Positions 33,609 to 41,801 of a stretch of 64,000 bases of DNA are shown here, in pieces. The DNA comes from Mesorhizobium sp. B2-3-12 (lineage in GTDB: Bacteria > Pseudomonadota > Alphaproteobacteria > Rhizobiales > Rhizobiaceae). The stretch covers positions 186,001 through 250,000 of the forward strand of contig NZ_VFVR01000009.1 of assembly GCF_006442205.1 (NCBI RefSeq), written 5' to 3'. How positions within the stretch are numbered: position 1 is the stretch's first letter; each line of letters begins with the position of its first letter. Under the pieces are notes generated by a model. That model did no database searches and had not been told where the DNA came from. It saw only the letters and a list, made by a program, of their open reading frames with translations. The translations under genes and the position numbers were made by a program.

Positions 33609-34310
33609 ATGAAGCCGCACATCATCTGCCATATGCTTGCCTCGCTCGACGGCAGCCTTCATCCGAGCCGCTACACCGAAAGCCCCGACGGCAGCCGGGC
33701 CGAGTGGTCAGGCCTCTATGAACAGATCCACGATGACCTCGAAGGCGACGCCTGGATCGTCGGCCGCGTCACCATGGCCGAGATGAGCAAGGCCGGTGCG
33801 CACCCGCCGGCGCATGTGGGCAAGGTCGAGCGGCCGCATCATTTCGCGCAACGCGACGCGGGCAGCTATGCCGTGGCGCCCGACGCCTCGGCCAAGCTGC
33901 ACTTTTCCAAGCCCGAGATCGGCGGCGATCATGTCGTGGTGCTGCTCGGGCAGGATGTCGAGGACAGCCATCTGGCCGAGCTCGCCGCCGACGGCGTGTC
34001 CTACATCGTCTCGCAAACATCAGACATCGATCTCGCCGCCATGCTCGACGTGCTTGCCCGCGAACTCGGCATCCGCCGGCTGCTGCTCGAAGGCGGCGCC
34101 GGCATCAATGGCTCCTTCCTGGCGGCGGGGCTGGTCGATGAACTCAGCCTCCTCATTGCCCCCGCCCTCGATGCGCGGGCGGCGAACCAGGGCTTTGTCG
34201 AGTTCGGCGAGGCCGGGCTTGCGGGCAAGGTGCGGCTGTCGCTTACGGACTGCAAAACCCTGGCGCATGGGGTGATCCACTTACGCTACGCTGTGAGCCC
34301 AGGAGCATGA
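33609..34310 (+). CDS. RibD C-terminal / dihydrofolate-reductase-like protein
   Basis: A 233-residue NADPH-dependent reductase of the RibD_C superfamily. The start MKPHIICHMLASLDGSLHPS resembles the reductase strand and SLDG loop. The mid-section contains DAWIVGRVTMAEM and the C-terminal ELGIRRLLLEGGAGINGSFL, the hallmark cofactor-site motif. Lacks a deaminase domain, so it is not complete RibD; it probably reduces a pterin, pyrimidine or similar ring. ATG after GGAGAAG. Stands alone after hicAB. Confidence 0.82.
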   Translation: MKPHIICHMLASLDGSLHPSRYTESPDGSRAEWSGLYEQIHDDLEGDAWIVGRVTMAEMSKAGAHPPAHVGKVERPHHFAQRDAGSYAVAPDASAKLHFSKPEIGGDHVVVLLGQDVEDSHLAELAADGVSYIVSQTSDIDLAAMLDVLARELGIRRLLLEGGAGINGSFLAAGLVDELSLLIAPALDARAANQGFVEFGEAGLAGKVRLSLTDCKTLAHGVIHLRYAVSPGA

Positions 34311-34320
34311 CCCCTCACCA

Positions 34321-34537
34321 CTTCGTCATGTATGGACGGAGCAAGGAGCGTAGCGACGCGGCGCAGACCCCTGGAGCTGCTCTGCAGCCCAATGGATCCA
34401 TGCCGGGACTCCTCAGCGCCGCAACGGTCCGGAATTCTGCACCGCTGCGCCCGCGTTCGAGGTCGCGGAATGGATCCCAGGGTCTCCGCGACGGAGCTGC
34501 GCTCCTGCTTCGCCCTGGGATGACGAACGTGGGGAGG
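34321..34537. repeat. 217-bp dispersed inverted-repeat element, copy B
   Basis: Nearly the same length as, and about 85% alike to, the reverse complement of 55849-56066. The ends are inverted (CTTCGTCAT at the left, ATGACGAACG near the right). Shared inner blocks include GCGACGCGGCGCAGAC, TGGATCCATGCCGGGACTCC, and ATGGATCCCAGGGTCTCCGC. Non-coding; it fills the gap between the RibD-like and SDR genes. Confidence 0.85.
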
Positions 34538-34568
34538 CTCAGCTAGCCCTCGAACGTTGCCACGCGCC

Positions 34569-35453
34569 TCAGTAGCGCATGGCATCCAGATCGGCGATCA
34601 GCGTCGGGCCGGTCGGGCGCCAGCCGAGCCGTGCCTGGGTCAGCGCGCTGGAGGCGGGCAGGTCCATCGGGGCAAACAGCGCCATCCAGCCGAAATGCTC
34701 CGCCGCCTGTTCCGGCGCGATCGAAACCACCGGCAGGTTCAGGCCCCGGCCGAGCGCCTCGGCGATGGCACGCACCTCGACGCCTTCCTCGCCGACCGCA
34801 TGGTAGCGCGCGCCGGGCTGCCGCTTTTCCACCGCAAGCCGGTAGAGCCGTGCCGCGTCGAGCACATGGCCGGCCGAATAGCGGTTGCGGCCTTCGCCGA
34901 CATAGGCCGAGACGCCCTTTTGCCGCGCGATCTCGATGAGCGGCGAGATGAGGCCTTGCTTCCTCGTGTCGTGGACCTGCGGCAGGCGCATCACCGACAG
35001 GTTGATGCCCGCCTCCAGCAACGCATTGCCGGCGAGTTCCGACGCGATGCGGGGGTTCTGGTGGCCGGGATTGAAGACATCCTCGACCGCCAGTTCGCCA
35101 TGTCCGGGGCTGCCCATGCCGACGCCCGAGGTGATCACCAATGGCCGGTCGGAGCCGGCGAGTGCCTCGCCGAGCGCGGCGATGACGCGGCTGTCTTTTT
35201 CGCAGTTCTCGGCGAACCGCGAAAAATCATGATCGAAGGCGGTGTGGATCACGGCTTCCGCCTTGGCCGCGCCGTCACGCAGGCCTTTCGGATCCTCGAG
35301 GGTCCCCCGATACACCTCGGCGCCCGCGGCGGCCAGCGCCTCGGCCCCGGCATCGGAGCGGGTGACGCCGACCACCTGATGGCCGGCCTGAAGAAGTTCG
35401 GCAACGATGGCCGAACCGATGAAACCGGTCGCGCCGGTGAGAAAGATACGCAT
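34569..35453 (-). CDS. NAD(P)-dependent epimerase/dehydratase-like SDR protein
   Basis: A 294-residue extended/atypical SDR. The start MRIFLTGATGFIGSAIVAEL is the NAD(P)-binding motif; HQVVGVTRSDAGAEALAAAG follows. Segments PLVITSGVGMGSPGHGE and SVMRLPQVHDTRK line the active site. Lacks a clear YxxxK at the usual place, as in several atypical subfamilies. ATG follows CAGGAG. Divergent from an HTH regulator across an 87-bp gap with an inverted repeat, so probably controlled by it. Substrate unknown. Confidence 0.85.
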   Translation of the reverse strand: MRIFLTGATGFIGSAIVAELLQAGHQVVGVTRSDAGAEALAAAGAEVYRGTLEDPKGLRDGAAKAEAVIHTAFDHDFSRFAENCEKDSRVIAALGEALAGSDRPLVITSGVGMGSPGHGELAVEDVFNPGHQNPRIASELAGNALLEAGINLSVMRLPQVHDTRKQGLISPLIEIARQKGVSAYVGEGRNRYSAGHVLDAARLYRLAVEKRQPGARYHAVGEEGVEVRAIAEALGRGLNLPVVSIAPEQAAEHFGWMALFAPMDLPASSALTQARLGWRPTGPTLIADLDAMRY

Positions 35454-35492
35454 GCAAATCTCCTGCGGTTGCCTGCGCAATATCGCTGGTCT

Positions 35493-35530
35493 ATTATTCC
35501 ATTAAAGTAGTGACCTTATCATGGTATAAT
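35493..35530. promoter_or_regulatory. Inverted repeat and -10 box in the SDR/HTH divergent promoter
   Basis: ATTATTCCAT (35493-35502) and ATGGTATAAT (35521-35530) are inverted with one mismatch around an 18-bp centre. The right arm contains a perfect -10 TATAAT (35525-35530); TTAAAG lies 17 bp upstream as a weak -35. Confidence 0.55.
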
Positions 35531-35540
35531 CTTTAACAGG

Positions 35541-36407
35541 ATGGCCAACAGGATGCCCAACAGCTCTCCCGGTTCGCTCGCCGCATTCCTGAAAGACCGG
35601 CGCACCCGGCTCGACCCCTCGTCCTTCGGCTTTTCCGGGCGCAGGCGCACGCCGGGGCTGCGCCGCGAAGAGGTCGCCCAGCGCGCCAACATCAGCCCGA
35701 CCTGGTACACATGGCTTGAACAGGGACGCGGCGGCGCGCCTTCGGCCGATGTGTTGAACCGCATCGCCAAGGGGCTGCTTTTGACCGAGGCCGAGCGCGA
35801 ACATCTCTTCATGCTCGGGCTCGGGCGCCCGCCCGAGGTTCGCTACGTCGGCGCCGACGGCGTCAGCCCGAGGCTGCAGCGCCTCATCGATACGCTCGAG
35901 GCAAGCCCCGCCTTGATCAAGACGGCGACTTGGGATGTCGTTGCCTGGAACAGCGCCGCGCAAGTGGTGATGACCGACTACAGCACCTTGCCCCACGGCC
36001 AGCGCAACATACTGCGCTTCATGTTCCTGAGCCCGACCATCCGCGCCAAGCAGCACGACTGGGAAAACCTCGCCCGCTTCGTGGTCGGCGCGTTCCGGGC
36101 CGACGCGGCGCGCGCCGGCGCGGTGTCCGAGGTCGCCCAGCTCGTCGACGAATTGTGCGGCGCCAGCGCGGAATTCGCCGCGCTCTGGCGGGAAAACGAC
36201 GTGCTCGCCCATGGCGACGGGACCAAGCGCCTGAAGCATCCCGTGCTTGGCGACATCGAGCTCGAATATTCGGCCTTCGCGGTCGATGGCCGGCCGGATT
36301 TGAGCCTGACCGTTTACAATCCGGTGGACAGTGCGGTCGCTGATCGCATCCGCGACCTCGCCCGCCGCCGCAAAGAGCAAGATGCCTCCGAGCCCGTCGC
36401 CGTGTAG
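35541..36407 (+). CDS. XRE-family regulator with MmyB-like ligand domain
   Basis: A 288-residue regulator. The N-terminus is LAAFLKDRRTRLDPSSFGFS then GRRRTPGLRREEVAQRANIS, a typical XRE helix-turn-helix of the MmyB group (SPTWYTWLEQGRGGAPSADV). The C-terminal MmyB-like domain binds a lipid-like ligand in family members (VVAWNSAAQVVMTDYSTLPH). A second ATG 12 bases on is an alternative start, and the predicted promoter leaves a very short leader. Its divergent partner is an SDR reductase, a common pair. Confidence 0.88.
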   Translation: MANRMPNSSPGSLAAFLKDRRTRLDPSSFGFSGRRRTPGLRREEVAQRANISPTWYTWLEQGRGGAPSADVLNRIAKGLLLTEAEREHLFMLGLGRPPEVRYVGADGVSPRLQRLIDTLEASPALIKTATWDVVAWNSAAQVVMTDYSTLPHGQRNILRFMFLSPTIRAKQHDWENLARFVVGAFRADAARAGAVSEVAQLVDELCGASAEFAALWRENDVLAHGDGTKRLKHPVLGDIELEYSAFAVDGRPDLSLTVYNPVDSAVADRIRDLARRRKEQDASEPVAV

Positions 36408-36417
36408 CCGCCACCGC

Positions 36418-36864
36418 TTAGGGGCGCTCGCACACCGCCTTAAGGATTTGCAAGGTCGGCCCCCAGTAAAGATTGGCATGCGGACGGATCGACGGCTCGG
36501 CGAAGCCGCTCAGCGTCAGGGTCAGCAGGGTTCCGCCATGCGCCCGCGCAAGAGCGAAGCCGACCACCGTGTGGTTCTTGGGCATATCAGCCAGCCGCGA
36601 GGCCGACAGCGTGCTCCAATAGCTGTAGGCGAAGCTCTTCGCCGGCTCGTACGCCCGGACGGTGCCGTGATTTTCGAACGGCATGCCATGCAGCACGCCG
36701 CGGATCACGATCGCGCCGCCGGCATGCGCCTCGAGGCTGACATCCAGTTCTTCGTCGGACATCCATTGCGCGATCAGTGCCGGCATCGTCAGCACCCGCC
36801 AGACCTTGGCCGGGTCGGTATCGATGGCGATAGCCTTGACGATCGGCGCGGCAGGATCGGTCAC
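36418..36864 (-). CDS. SRPBCC / AHSA1-like domain protein
   Basis: A 148-residue START-like fold protein. It opens IVKAIAIDTDPAKVWRVLTM, the typical first helix of the Aha1/SRPBCC group, and ends LTLSGFAEPSIRPHANLYWG. Such proteins bind hydrophobic ligands; this set is mostly uncharacterised. The GTG start lies 11 bases after the IclR stop, so both are likely in one operon. Ligand unknown. Confidence 0.8.
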   Translation of the reverse strand: MTDPAAPIVKAIAIDTDPAKVWRVLTMPALIAQWMSDEELDVSLEAHAGGAIVIRGVLHGMPFENHGTVRAYEPAKSFAYSYWSTLSASRLADMPKNHTVVGFALARAHGGTLLTLTLSGFAEPSIRPHANLYWGPTLQILKAVCERP

Positions 36865-36875
36865 GGCGCGGCGCT

Positions 36876-37649
36876 TCAGGCAGAAGGTTCGGGCGCCAGC
36901 ACCAGGGCGATCCCGTGCGCCGCCTGCGCGGCATGGCGGCGCACGGTGGCGAGGTCGACCACGCTGTAGCTGGTCGCCACATAGGGCACGGTGAGAGCCG
37001 CGACCGAATGGCCGAACGGCCCGATGACCGGAAAGGCCAGGTCGATGACGCCAGGCTGCAGCCCGTCCGCCACCTCCTCATGGCCGGCGTCGCGGATGCG
37101 GGCGAGCGCGTCGCGCACTTCGCTATTTTTTTCGTCAGCGATACCAGCGGCTTGCAGCCATTGACTGATTCTATCCTGCGGCTGGAACGCCATCAGCGTG
37201 CGGCCGGTCGCGGTGCCGAACAGCGGAAACTCCGCGCCGACGCGAACCCGGAAGCCGAACGCGGCCGGGCTTTCCACCTGCGCCAGGATCAGCACCCTGC
37301 CGGCATTGTGGACACCGAGATTGCAGGATTGCTGGATGGCGTCCGACAGCCGCCGCATCGACGGCAGCGCCGCCTGGACGAGGCCGCGCAGCGGCTCGTG
37401 CCGGTGCGCCAGTTCGAACAGGCGCGGCGACAGGAAATAGAGCCCGCCCGGCCGGTCGCGGAAGATGTAGCCGCGCCGCTCCAGCGCCTGCAGCACGCGG
37501 TAGATCTGGTGGATCGAGCGTCCGACCGCCTCGGAAATCTGGCCCTGGTTCAGCCCGTCCTTCTGCTCGGCCAGGAGTTCGATGATATCGAACGCCTTTT
37601 CCAGGGCCGGAACCGAATAGTCCGGCGCTTCCGCGGTCTTGCCAGCCAT
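36876..37649 (-). CDS. IclR-family transcriptional regulator
   Basis: A 257-residue regulator. The N-terminal winged helix reads FDIIELLAEQKDGLNQGQIS then EAVGRSIHQIYRVLQALERR. The effector domain (GRVLILAQVESPAAFGFRVR, GTATGRTLMAFQ) is typical of the family. ATG is chosen 6 bases inside an in-frame GTG. It lies 50 bases downstream of the AHCY-like gene on the same strand, so it may be co-transcribed. Expected to bind near the 19-bp palindrome at 38964-38982 and to control the nucleoside-linked locus. Confidence 0.9.
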   Translation of the reverse strand: MAGKTAEAPDYSVPALEKAFDIIELLAEQKDGLNQGQISEAVGRSIHQIYRVLQALERRGYIFRDRPGGLYFLSPRLFELAHRHEPLRGLVQAALPSMRRLSDAIQQSCNLGVHNAGRVLILAQVESPAAFGFRVRVGAEFPLFGTATGRTLMAFQPQDRISQWLQAAGIADEKNSEVRDALARIRDAGHEEVADGLQPGVIDLAFPVIGPFGHSVAALTVPYVATSYSVVDLATVRRHAAQAAHGIALVLAPEPSA

Positions 37650-37699
37650 GCCCACAATCCTTCAGGCGTCAGACGGAGAGAATCATGGGGCTACCATAG

Positions 37700-38929
37700 C
37701 TACAAGGCGGCCCCCATCGAAGCCGTCATCAGCCGGGCGATGCGGCGGTTGATGTCGTCGGGCACCGGCTGCGCGCCCGCGGCAAGGTCCTTCCCGCTCA
37801 CCACCCGCTCCAGCGACAGCGCCTGCAGCATGAAGCCGATATCCATGGACTCGATCGAATTGCCCTTCGGCTCGACGCCGGCAAGGTTGAACATGCGTCC
37901 CTCGGCGACGAGGATGACATGCCGCCCATTGGCGAGGTCCAGCCGCCGCAGCGTGCCGTCCAGGTCGATGGTCGCGGTGGTCATGGCACCGAGACCCTCG
38001 GTGTCGATCTCCCAGGGAAAGTGCCCGGAATTGGCCAGCACCGCGCCATCCCGCATGAGGGCAATCGCCTCCGCCGGCAGCACGCCAGCGCGACCGGTGG
38101 CGGTGATGAACACCTCCGCCCATGGCGCAAGGTCGGCAAGCGGTGCCACGCGGTAGCCGTCAAGGGCGGCCTCCAGCGCCTTGATATCGTCGACCTCGAC
38201 GATCGCCACCCGGCCCCCCAGCGCCCGCAGATATTGCGCGATGCCGCGCCCGCACCAGCCATAGCCGACGACGCAGAAGCGGCGCCCGGGGATCATCAGA
38301 TTGGTGATGCGCATGAAGCTTTCCACCACCGACTGGCCGACAGCGTGCTTGTTCTCGCCGATCGCCTTCAGCGGGCTGTCATTGATGACGATGGAGGGGA
38401 ACGGCACCTTGCCGGAGAGTTCGCCGCGCAGCCGGTCGCCGCCCGATGTCGTCTCCTCGGTGCCGCCCAGGATCGACGCCGCCCTGCCCCGTTCGACGAT
38501 TCCGGCGGCAAGGTCGGCGCCATTGTCGAGCAGCATGTCGGGCCTGGCATCCAGCACCCGCGCCAGATTGGCGTGATGGTCGGCGAGCGTGTCGGCGCGG
38601 CGGCCGAAGATGCCTATGCCCCGGCTTTGCAGGAAGGCGACGACATCGTCCTGCGTCGAACCGTGATTGCCGGTGCCGACGATCTCGGCGCCGCCCTCGG
38701 CCAGCACTTCGAGCAGCACGGCGGTCTTGGGTTCGACATGCAGCGACACGCCGATGCGCCGGCCGGCGAACGGCCTCGTGCGGCGGAACTCCTCGCGCAG
38801 CCCCGCCAGTAACGCCATGCGCGAACGGATCCAGGCGATGCGGGCGCGGCCGCGCTCGACCAGTTCGGCATCGGCCGCATTGGTATCAGCCGGACTGGTA
38901 TTGGCCGAATTGGTAGGCGCTTGGCTCAT
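37700..38929 (-). CDS. Divergent adenosylhomocysteinase (SahH) homologue
   Basis: A 409-residue NAD-dependent enzyme of the S-adenosylhomocysteine hydrolase family. It is shorter than bacterial SahH (about 465) and closer in size to archaeal S-inosylhomocysteine hydrolases. Features: GTGNHGSTQDDVVAFLQSRG (STQD), GTEETTSGGDRLRG (EETT), INDSPLKAIGENKHAVGQS (Lys/Asn), NAD motif FCVVGYGWCGRGIAQYLRAL and FITATGRAGVL. The C-terminal K/Y ending of canonical SahH is missing. ATG follows GGAGACC. It is divergent from a symporter/deaminase pair, suggesting a role in nucleoside or S-nucleosyl-homocysteine catabolism rather than housekeeping. Substrate is inferred. Confidence 0.8.
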   Translation of the reverse strand: MSQAPTNSANTSPADTNAADAELVERGRARIAWIRSRMALLAGLREEFRRTRPFAGRRIGVSLHVEPKTAVLLEVLAEGGAEIVGTGNHGSTQDDVVAFLQSRGIGIFGRRADTLADHHANLARVLDARPDMLLDNGADLAAGIVERGRAASILGGTEETTSGGDRLRGELSGKVPFPSIVINDSPLKAIGENKHAVGQSVVESFMRITNLMIPGRRFCVVGYGWCGRGIAQYLRALGGRVAIVEVDDIKALEAALDGYRVAPLADLAPWAEVFITATGRAGVLPAEAIALMRDGAVLANSGHFPWEIDTEGLGAMTTATIDLDGTLRRLDLANGRHVILVAEGRMFNLAGVEPKGNSIESMDIGFMLQALSLERVVSGKDLAAGAQPVPDDINRRIARLMTASMGAAL

Positions 38930-38963
38930 TCGAGGTCTCCGATCATGGTGCAGATTCAGCGCT

Positions 38964-38982
38964 TGCAAAAAACTTTTTTGCA
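38964..38982. promoter_or_regulatory. 19-bp perfect palindrome (IclR operator candidate)
   Basis: TGCAAAAAACTTTTTTGCA: 9-bp perfect arms around a single C. It sits between the AHCY-like gene and the divergent symporter, 35 bp from the former start. The linked IclR regulator is the obvious candidate to bind it and control both directions. Confidence 0.7.
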
Positions 38983-39096
38983 TGTGACAAATCTTGCAGA
39001 GGGTCGTCAAGCCCCGCCAAGAGGGACAACGGACAGGACAGCACGCGCGCCAAAGAATGTGGCGCGCCATCGGCTTCGCACGTGAAGGGGTAGAAA

Positions 39097-40476
39097 ATGG
39101 GAAATCTGGATATTGCGGTCGTCGCCGTCTATCTCGTGGCGGTCACCGGCATCGGGCTCTACTTCGCTCGCTCGATCAGGACCGAGGAAGACTACATCGT
39201 CGCCGGCCGGCGCATGGGGCCGCTCTGGCTGACCATCTCGGCCTTCGCCTCCTGGACCGGACTTGCCGGCCTGTTCGGCACGCCCGAAATGGTCGTGCGC
39301 TACGGCATAGCGGGCACCTGGTGGTGGTTCACCTTCCCGATCGGCCTGCTGCTGATGGGCATCTTCCTGGCGAAAATCGTGCGCCAGCGCATGCATGTGA
39401 CGACGCCAGACATCGTCGCCCAGGATTATCCGGGCTCGGTGCGCGTCGCCGCCTCGCTGGTGACGAGCTGGAACTATCTCGCCTGGGCAGCCGCGCAGGT
39501 GTTCGGCATCTCCATGGTGTTCACCCTGTTCTCGGGCATGGATCCCAGGACCGGCGCCATCGTCGCCTTCCTCGTCGTCATCGTCTACACCATGCTCGGC
39601 GGCTTCCTCGCCGTGGTGGCGACCGACGTATTGCAGGCCGTCATCTTCCTCGTCATCATCGGCGTCGTGGCGCCGCTCTACGTCATCTTCGGACCCGGCG
39701 TGCCGCACATCTACGAGGCGACGAAGGACATTCCGGGCTTCTACAATCTGTTCGCCAACGTGCCGCCGGCGACGCTGTTCGTCTGGTTCCTGCTCCTGCC
39801 TGCCGGCTTCATCGACACGATCGGCTTCCAGCGCGTCTTTTCCGCCAACTCGCCGGACACCGCGCGCAAGGGCTTGATCAACGGGTTCGTCATCATGGCG
39901 ATCTTCGGCGTCGTCCTCACCTTCCTCGGCGTCGCCGCCAAGGCGCTGCTGCCGGCCGGCGCCAACCCGGTCAACGCCATGCCCGACCTGATGGTGCAGC
40001 TACTGCCGCATGGCGTCATCGGCGTGCTGGTCGCAGCCTTCCTGGCGGTGGCGATGTCGACGGCAAGCACCACGCTGCTCATCACCGCCACCACGCTGCA
40101 GCGCGACGTGATCTCGCGCATGCGCCCCGGCGCCAGCGACAGGGAGAGGCTGTGGACCAGCCGCATCCTGTTGCTCGTGCTCGGCCTCGTGGCGCTGGTC
40201 GTGGCGCTCTCGGTGCCCGGGATCGTCACCATCCTGATGCTCGGCTTCTCGGTCTATGTGCCGGGCCTGCTCTTGCCGGTGCTGTCGGCCACCTTCGGCT
40301 GGCGCATTCCCTCCTGGTCGATGCTGGCGACCATCGTGCTGGGCGCCGGCTCGACCGCGATCCTGGTGCTGATGGGCGAGCCGGGCGGCATTCCCGCCTC
40401 GCTGATCGGCTTGCTGCTCTCGCTCGTCCCCTTCGTCGCCGGGCTCGTCACCCGGTCGCAACGGCAGCCGGCGTGA
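39097..40476 (+). CDS. Sodium:solute symporter (SSS family)
   Basis: An inner-membrane importer of 459 residues with about 12-13 TM helices. The SSS signatures are visible: IRTEEDYIVAGRRMGPLWLT, SAFASWTGLAGLFGTPEMV (Na+ site region), and VLVAAFLAVAMSTASTTLLI in the later helices. The family takes up sugars, amino acids, nucleosides and vitamins by Na+ symport. Position in front of a cytidine-deaminase gene, 79 bases downstream, and opposite an AHCY-like gene suggests a nucleoside-type substrate. The immediate upstream palindrome probably regulates it. Confidence 0.9.
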   Translation: MGNLDIAVVAVYLVAVTGIGLYFARSIRTEEDYIVAGRRMGPLWLTISAFASWTGLAGLFGTPEMVVRYGIAGTWWWFTFPIGLLLMGIFLAKIVRQRMHVTTPDIVAQDYPGSVRVAASLVTSWNYLAWAAAQVFGISMVFTLFSGMDPRTGAIVAFLVVIVYTMLGGFLAVVATDVLQAVIFLVIIGVVAPLYVIFGPGVPHIYEATKDIPGFYNLFANVPPATLFVWFLLLPAGFIDTIGFQRVFSANSPDTARKGLINGFVIMAIFGVVLTFLGVAAKALLPAGANPVNAMPDLMVQLLPHGVIGVLVAAFLAVAMSTASTTLLITATTLQRDVISRMRPGASDRERLWTSRILLLVLGLVALVVALSVPGIVTILMLGFSVYVPGLLLPVLSATFGWRIPSWSMLATIVLGAGSTAILVLMGEPGGIPASLIGLLLSLVPFVAGLVTRSQRQPA

Positions 40477-40555
40477 CGGCGAAGATCAAGAAAAGCAATG
40501 CGATAAAGCTTCATCCTGAATCAATTCGGGATGGAGCCCGGATACGGAGAGACCG

Positions 40556-40999
40556 ATGCGCAAGACAAGCTTCGACCAACTTTCGAGCGCCGACCAGGCG
40601 CTCGTCACAGCGGCGGCGCAGGCACGCGACAAGGCCTACACGCCCTACTCCAACCACAAGGTCGGCTCGGCCGTGCGCACCGCTTCGGGCCGGCTGTTTT
40701 CCGCCTGCAATGTCGAAATCGTCACCCTCCAGCAATCGGTGCATGCCGAGCGCAACGCGGTGATGCAGATGGCCGCGGCCGGCGAACGCCAGATCGAGGC
40801 CATCGTCTGCCACGGTCCCTATTCGGGCGTGCCATGCGCCGAATGCAGGCAGGTGATCTGGGAGTTCTGTTGCGACGATCCCGAGGTCAGGATCATCGGC
40901 TCGACCCTCGATGGCGAGATCGAACTGATGACCATCGGTGAGGTTTATCCGAGCCCTTACGGGCCGGGCACCAAGGGCATCGACCCGCGCAAATTCTGA
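40556..40999 (+). CDS. Cytidine deaminase family protein
   Basis: A 147-residue zinc hydrolase that deaminates cytidine or related nucleosides. The motif set is complete: AYTPYSNHKVGSAV, SACNVEIVTLQQSVHAERNA and VPCAECRQVIWEF. The first zinc ligand is His (HAE), as in dimeric E. coli-type enzymes, though the length is that of the tetrameric Cys class, whose members usually have CAE. CGGAGAGACC precedes the ATG. Likely co-transcribed with the symporter, so it acts on imported nucleoside. Confidence 0.88.
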   Translation: MRKTSFDQLSSADQALVTAAAQARDKAYTPYSNHKVGSAVRTASGRLFSACNVEIVTLQQSVHAERNAVMQMAAAGERQIEAIVCHGPYSGVPCAECRQVIWEFCCDDPEVRIIGSTLDGEIELMTIGEVYPSPYGPGTKGIDPRKF

Positions 41000-41023
41000 T
41001 TTCCGGGGAACGCCTGAGTAGCC

Positions 41024-41050
41024 GGCCCGCCACCGCTCCGGTGGCGGGCC
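41024..41050. terminator. Hairpin between convergent genes
   Basis: GGCCCGCCACC, loop GCTCC, GGTGGCGGGCC: an 11-bp perfect stem between the ends of the deaminase and DUF1236 genes. No T-run; a bidirectional 3'-end structure is likely. Confidence 0.65.
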
Positions 41051-41058
41051 AGGCGATG

Positions 41059-41355
41059 TTACTGGATGATCTTGATGATCTTGCGGGTGCTTGGATCCAC
41101 GATCACGGTCCGGTCGTCGACGACGGTGTAGCGATACTTGACGTTGGGGACTTCGTGCAGTTCGACGGTGTCGGGCAACGCCGTGCCGACATTGAGTTCC
41201 ACGCCGGGAACCTTGACCGAAGCCAGCGGCTGCTTATGCACGTACTCCTTGATCACCGTCTCCTGCTCGGGCTGGATGACGATGTCCTCGGCGGCGGCGG
41301 CGCCGACACCGCTGAGCAACAGGACCGCTGCCAGGGCGGCAAGATTCTTCTTCAT
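41059..41355 (-). CDS. DUF1236 exported protein
   Basis: A 98-residue periplasmic protein. Signal peptide MKKNLAALAAVLLLSGVGAA with AAA-E cleavage region. The mature part is a DUF1236-type module: EQETVIKEYVHKQPLASVKV, VGTALPDTVELHEVPNVKYR and VVDDRTVIVDPSTRKIIKII. The domain occurs in rhizobial envelope proteins in single or tandem copies; function unknown. ATG after GAGGATC. The neighbouring 311-bp stretch upstream shows no gene. Confidence 0.82.
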   Translation of the reverse strand: MKKNLAALAAVLLLSGVGAAAAEDIVIQPEQETVIKEYVHKQPLASVKVPGVELNVGTALPDTVELHEVPNVKYRYTVVDDRTVIVDPSTRKIIKIIQ

Positions 41356-41666
41356 GAGATCCTCCATCTGGAATTCGCACGGCACGGAATTGTCGCCGCG
41401 CTGCGAACCGAACTTCAGCCCGGGTCGAACGTTCCAGGGTCGGGCTTCGGTCCGGCATCACCCAGGACTTAAGGCCGATCAAGAAAGGCAATGGTCCTAT
41501 CGGCACCGCCGCCGGGAACAGCCACCTTTTGCGCTCGTTGTCGACTGCAAGTTCAGGCATTGGCGCAGCTCCGTCCCTTCCTGCGCCAATAGGGTTCGCT
41601 CGTTGCTTCCGGGTGGCGGGCGAACCCTGAATTCCGCCGCCGGGGCCAAGACGGCAGGAGATCGTG
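41356..41666. other. Gene-free stretch
   Basis: No convincing gene on either strand. It must hold the DUF1236 promoter, but no clear boxes were found. The right end has the ribosome-binding site of the 35-residue membrane peptide. Confidence 0.4.
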
Positions 41667-41774
41667 ATGTTCAGCGACAAGGAAACCAAACTGATCGAGG
41701 CGGCGCTGTTGATGGCGGTCCCGCTATCGGCCCTGGTCGCCGTTTTGCTCGTCAGCTTTACGTTGAGCTGGTAG
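41667..41774 (+). CDS. Small single-TM peptide (35 aa)
   Basis: Short frame MFSDKETKLIEAALLMAVPL followed by SALVAVLLVSFTLSW, with one strongly hydrophobic helix after a charged amphipathic N-terminus. AGGAG lies 6-10 bases upstream. Looks like a genuine small membrane protein, of the sort that adjusts membrane complexes. No family recognised. Confidence 0.5.
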   Translation: MFSDKETKLIEAALLMAVPLSALVAVLLVSFTLSW

Positions 41775-41801
41775 CTGCCTTCATTGCGGGAGGCTGAGGC
41801 G

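Noticed and set aside
40513..40532. Imperfect palindrome ATCCTGAAT/ATTCGGGAT before the deaminase gene
   Set aside because: Short, one mismatch, between two genes likely co-transcribed; too weak to call a site.
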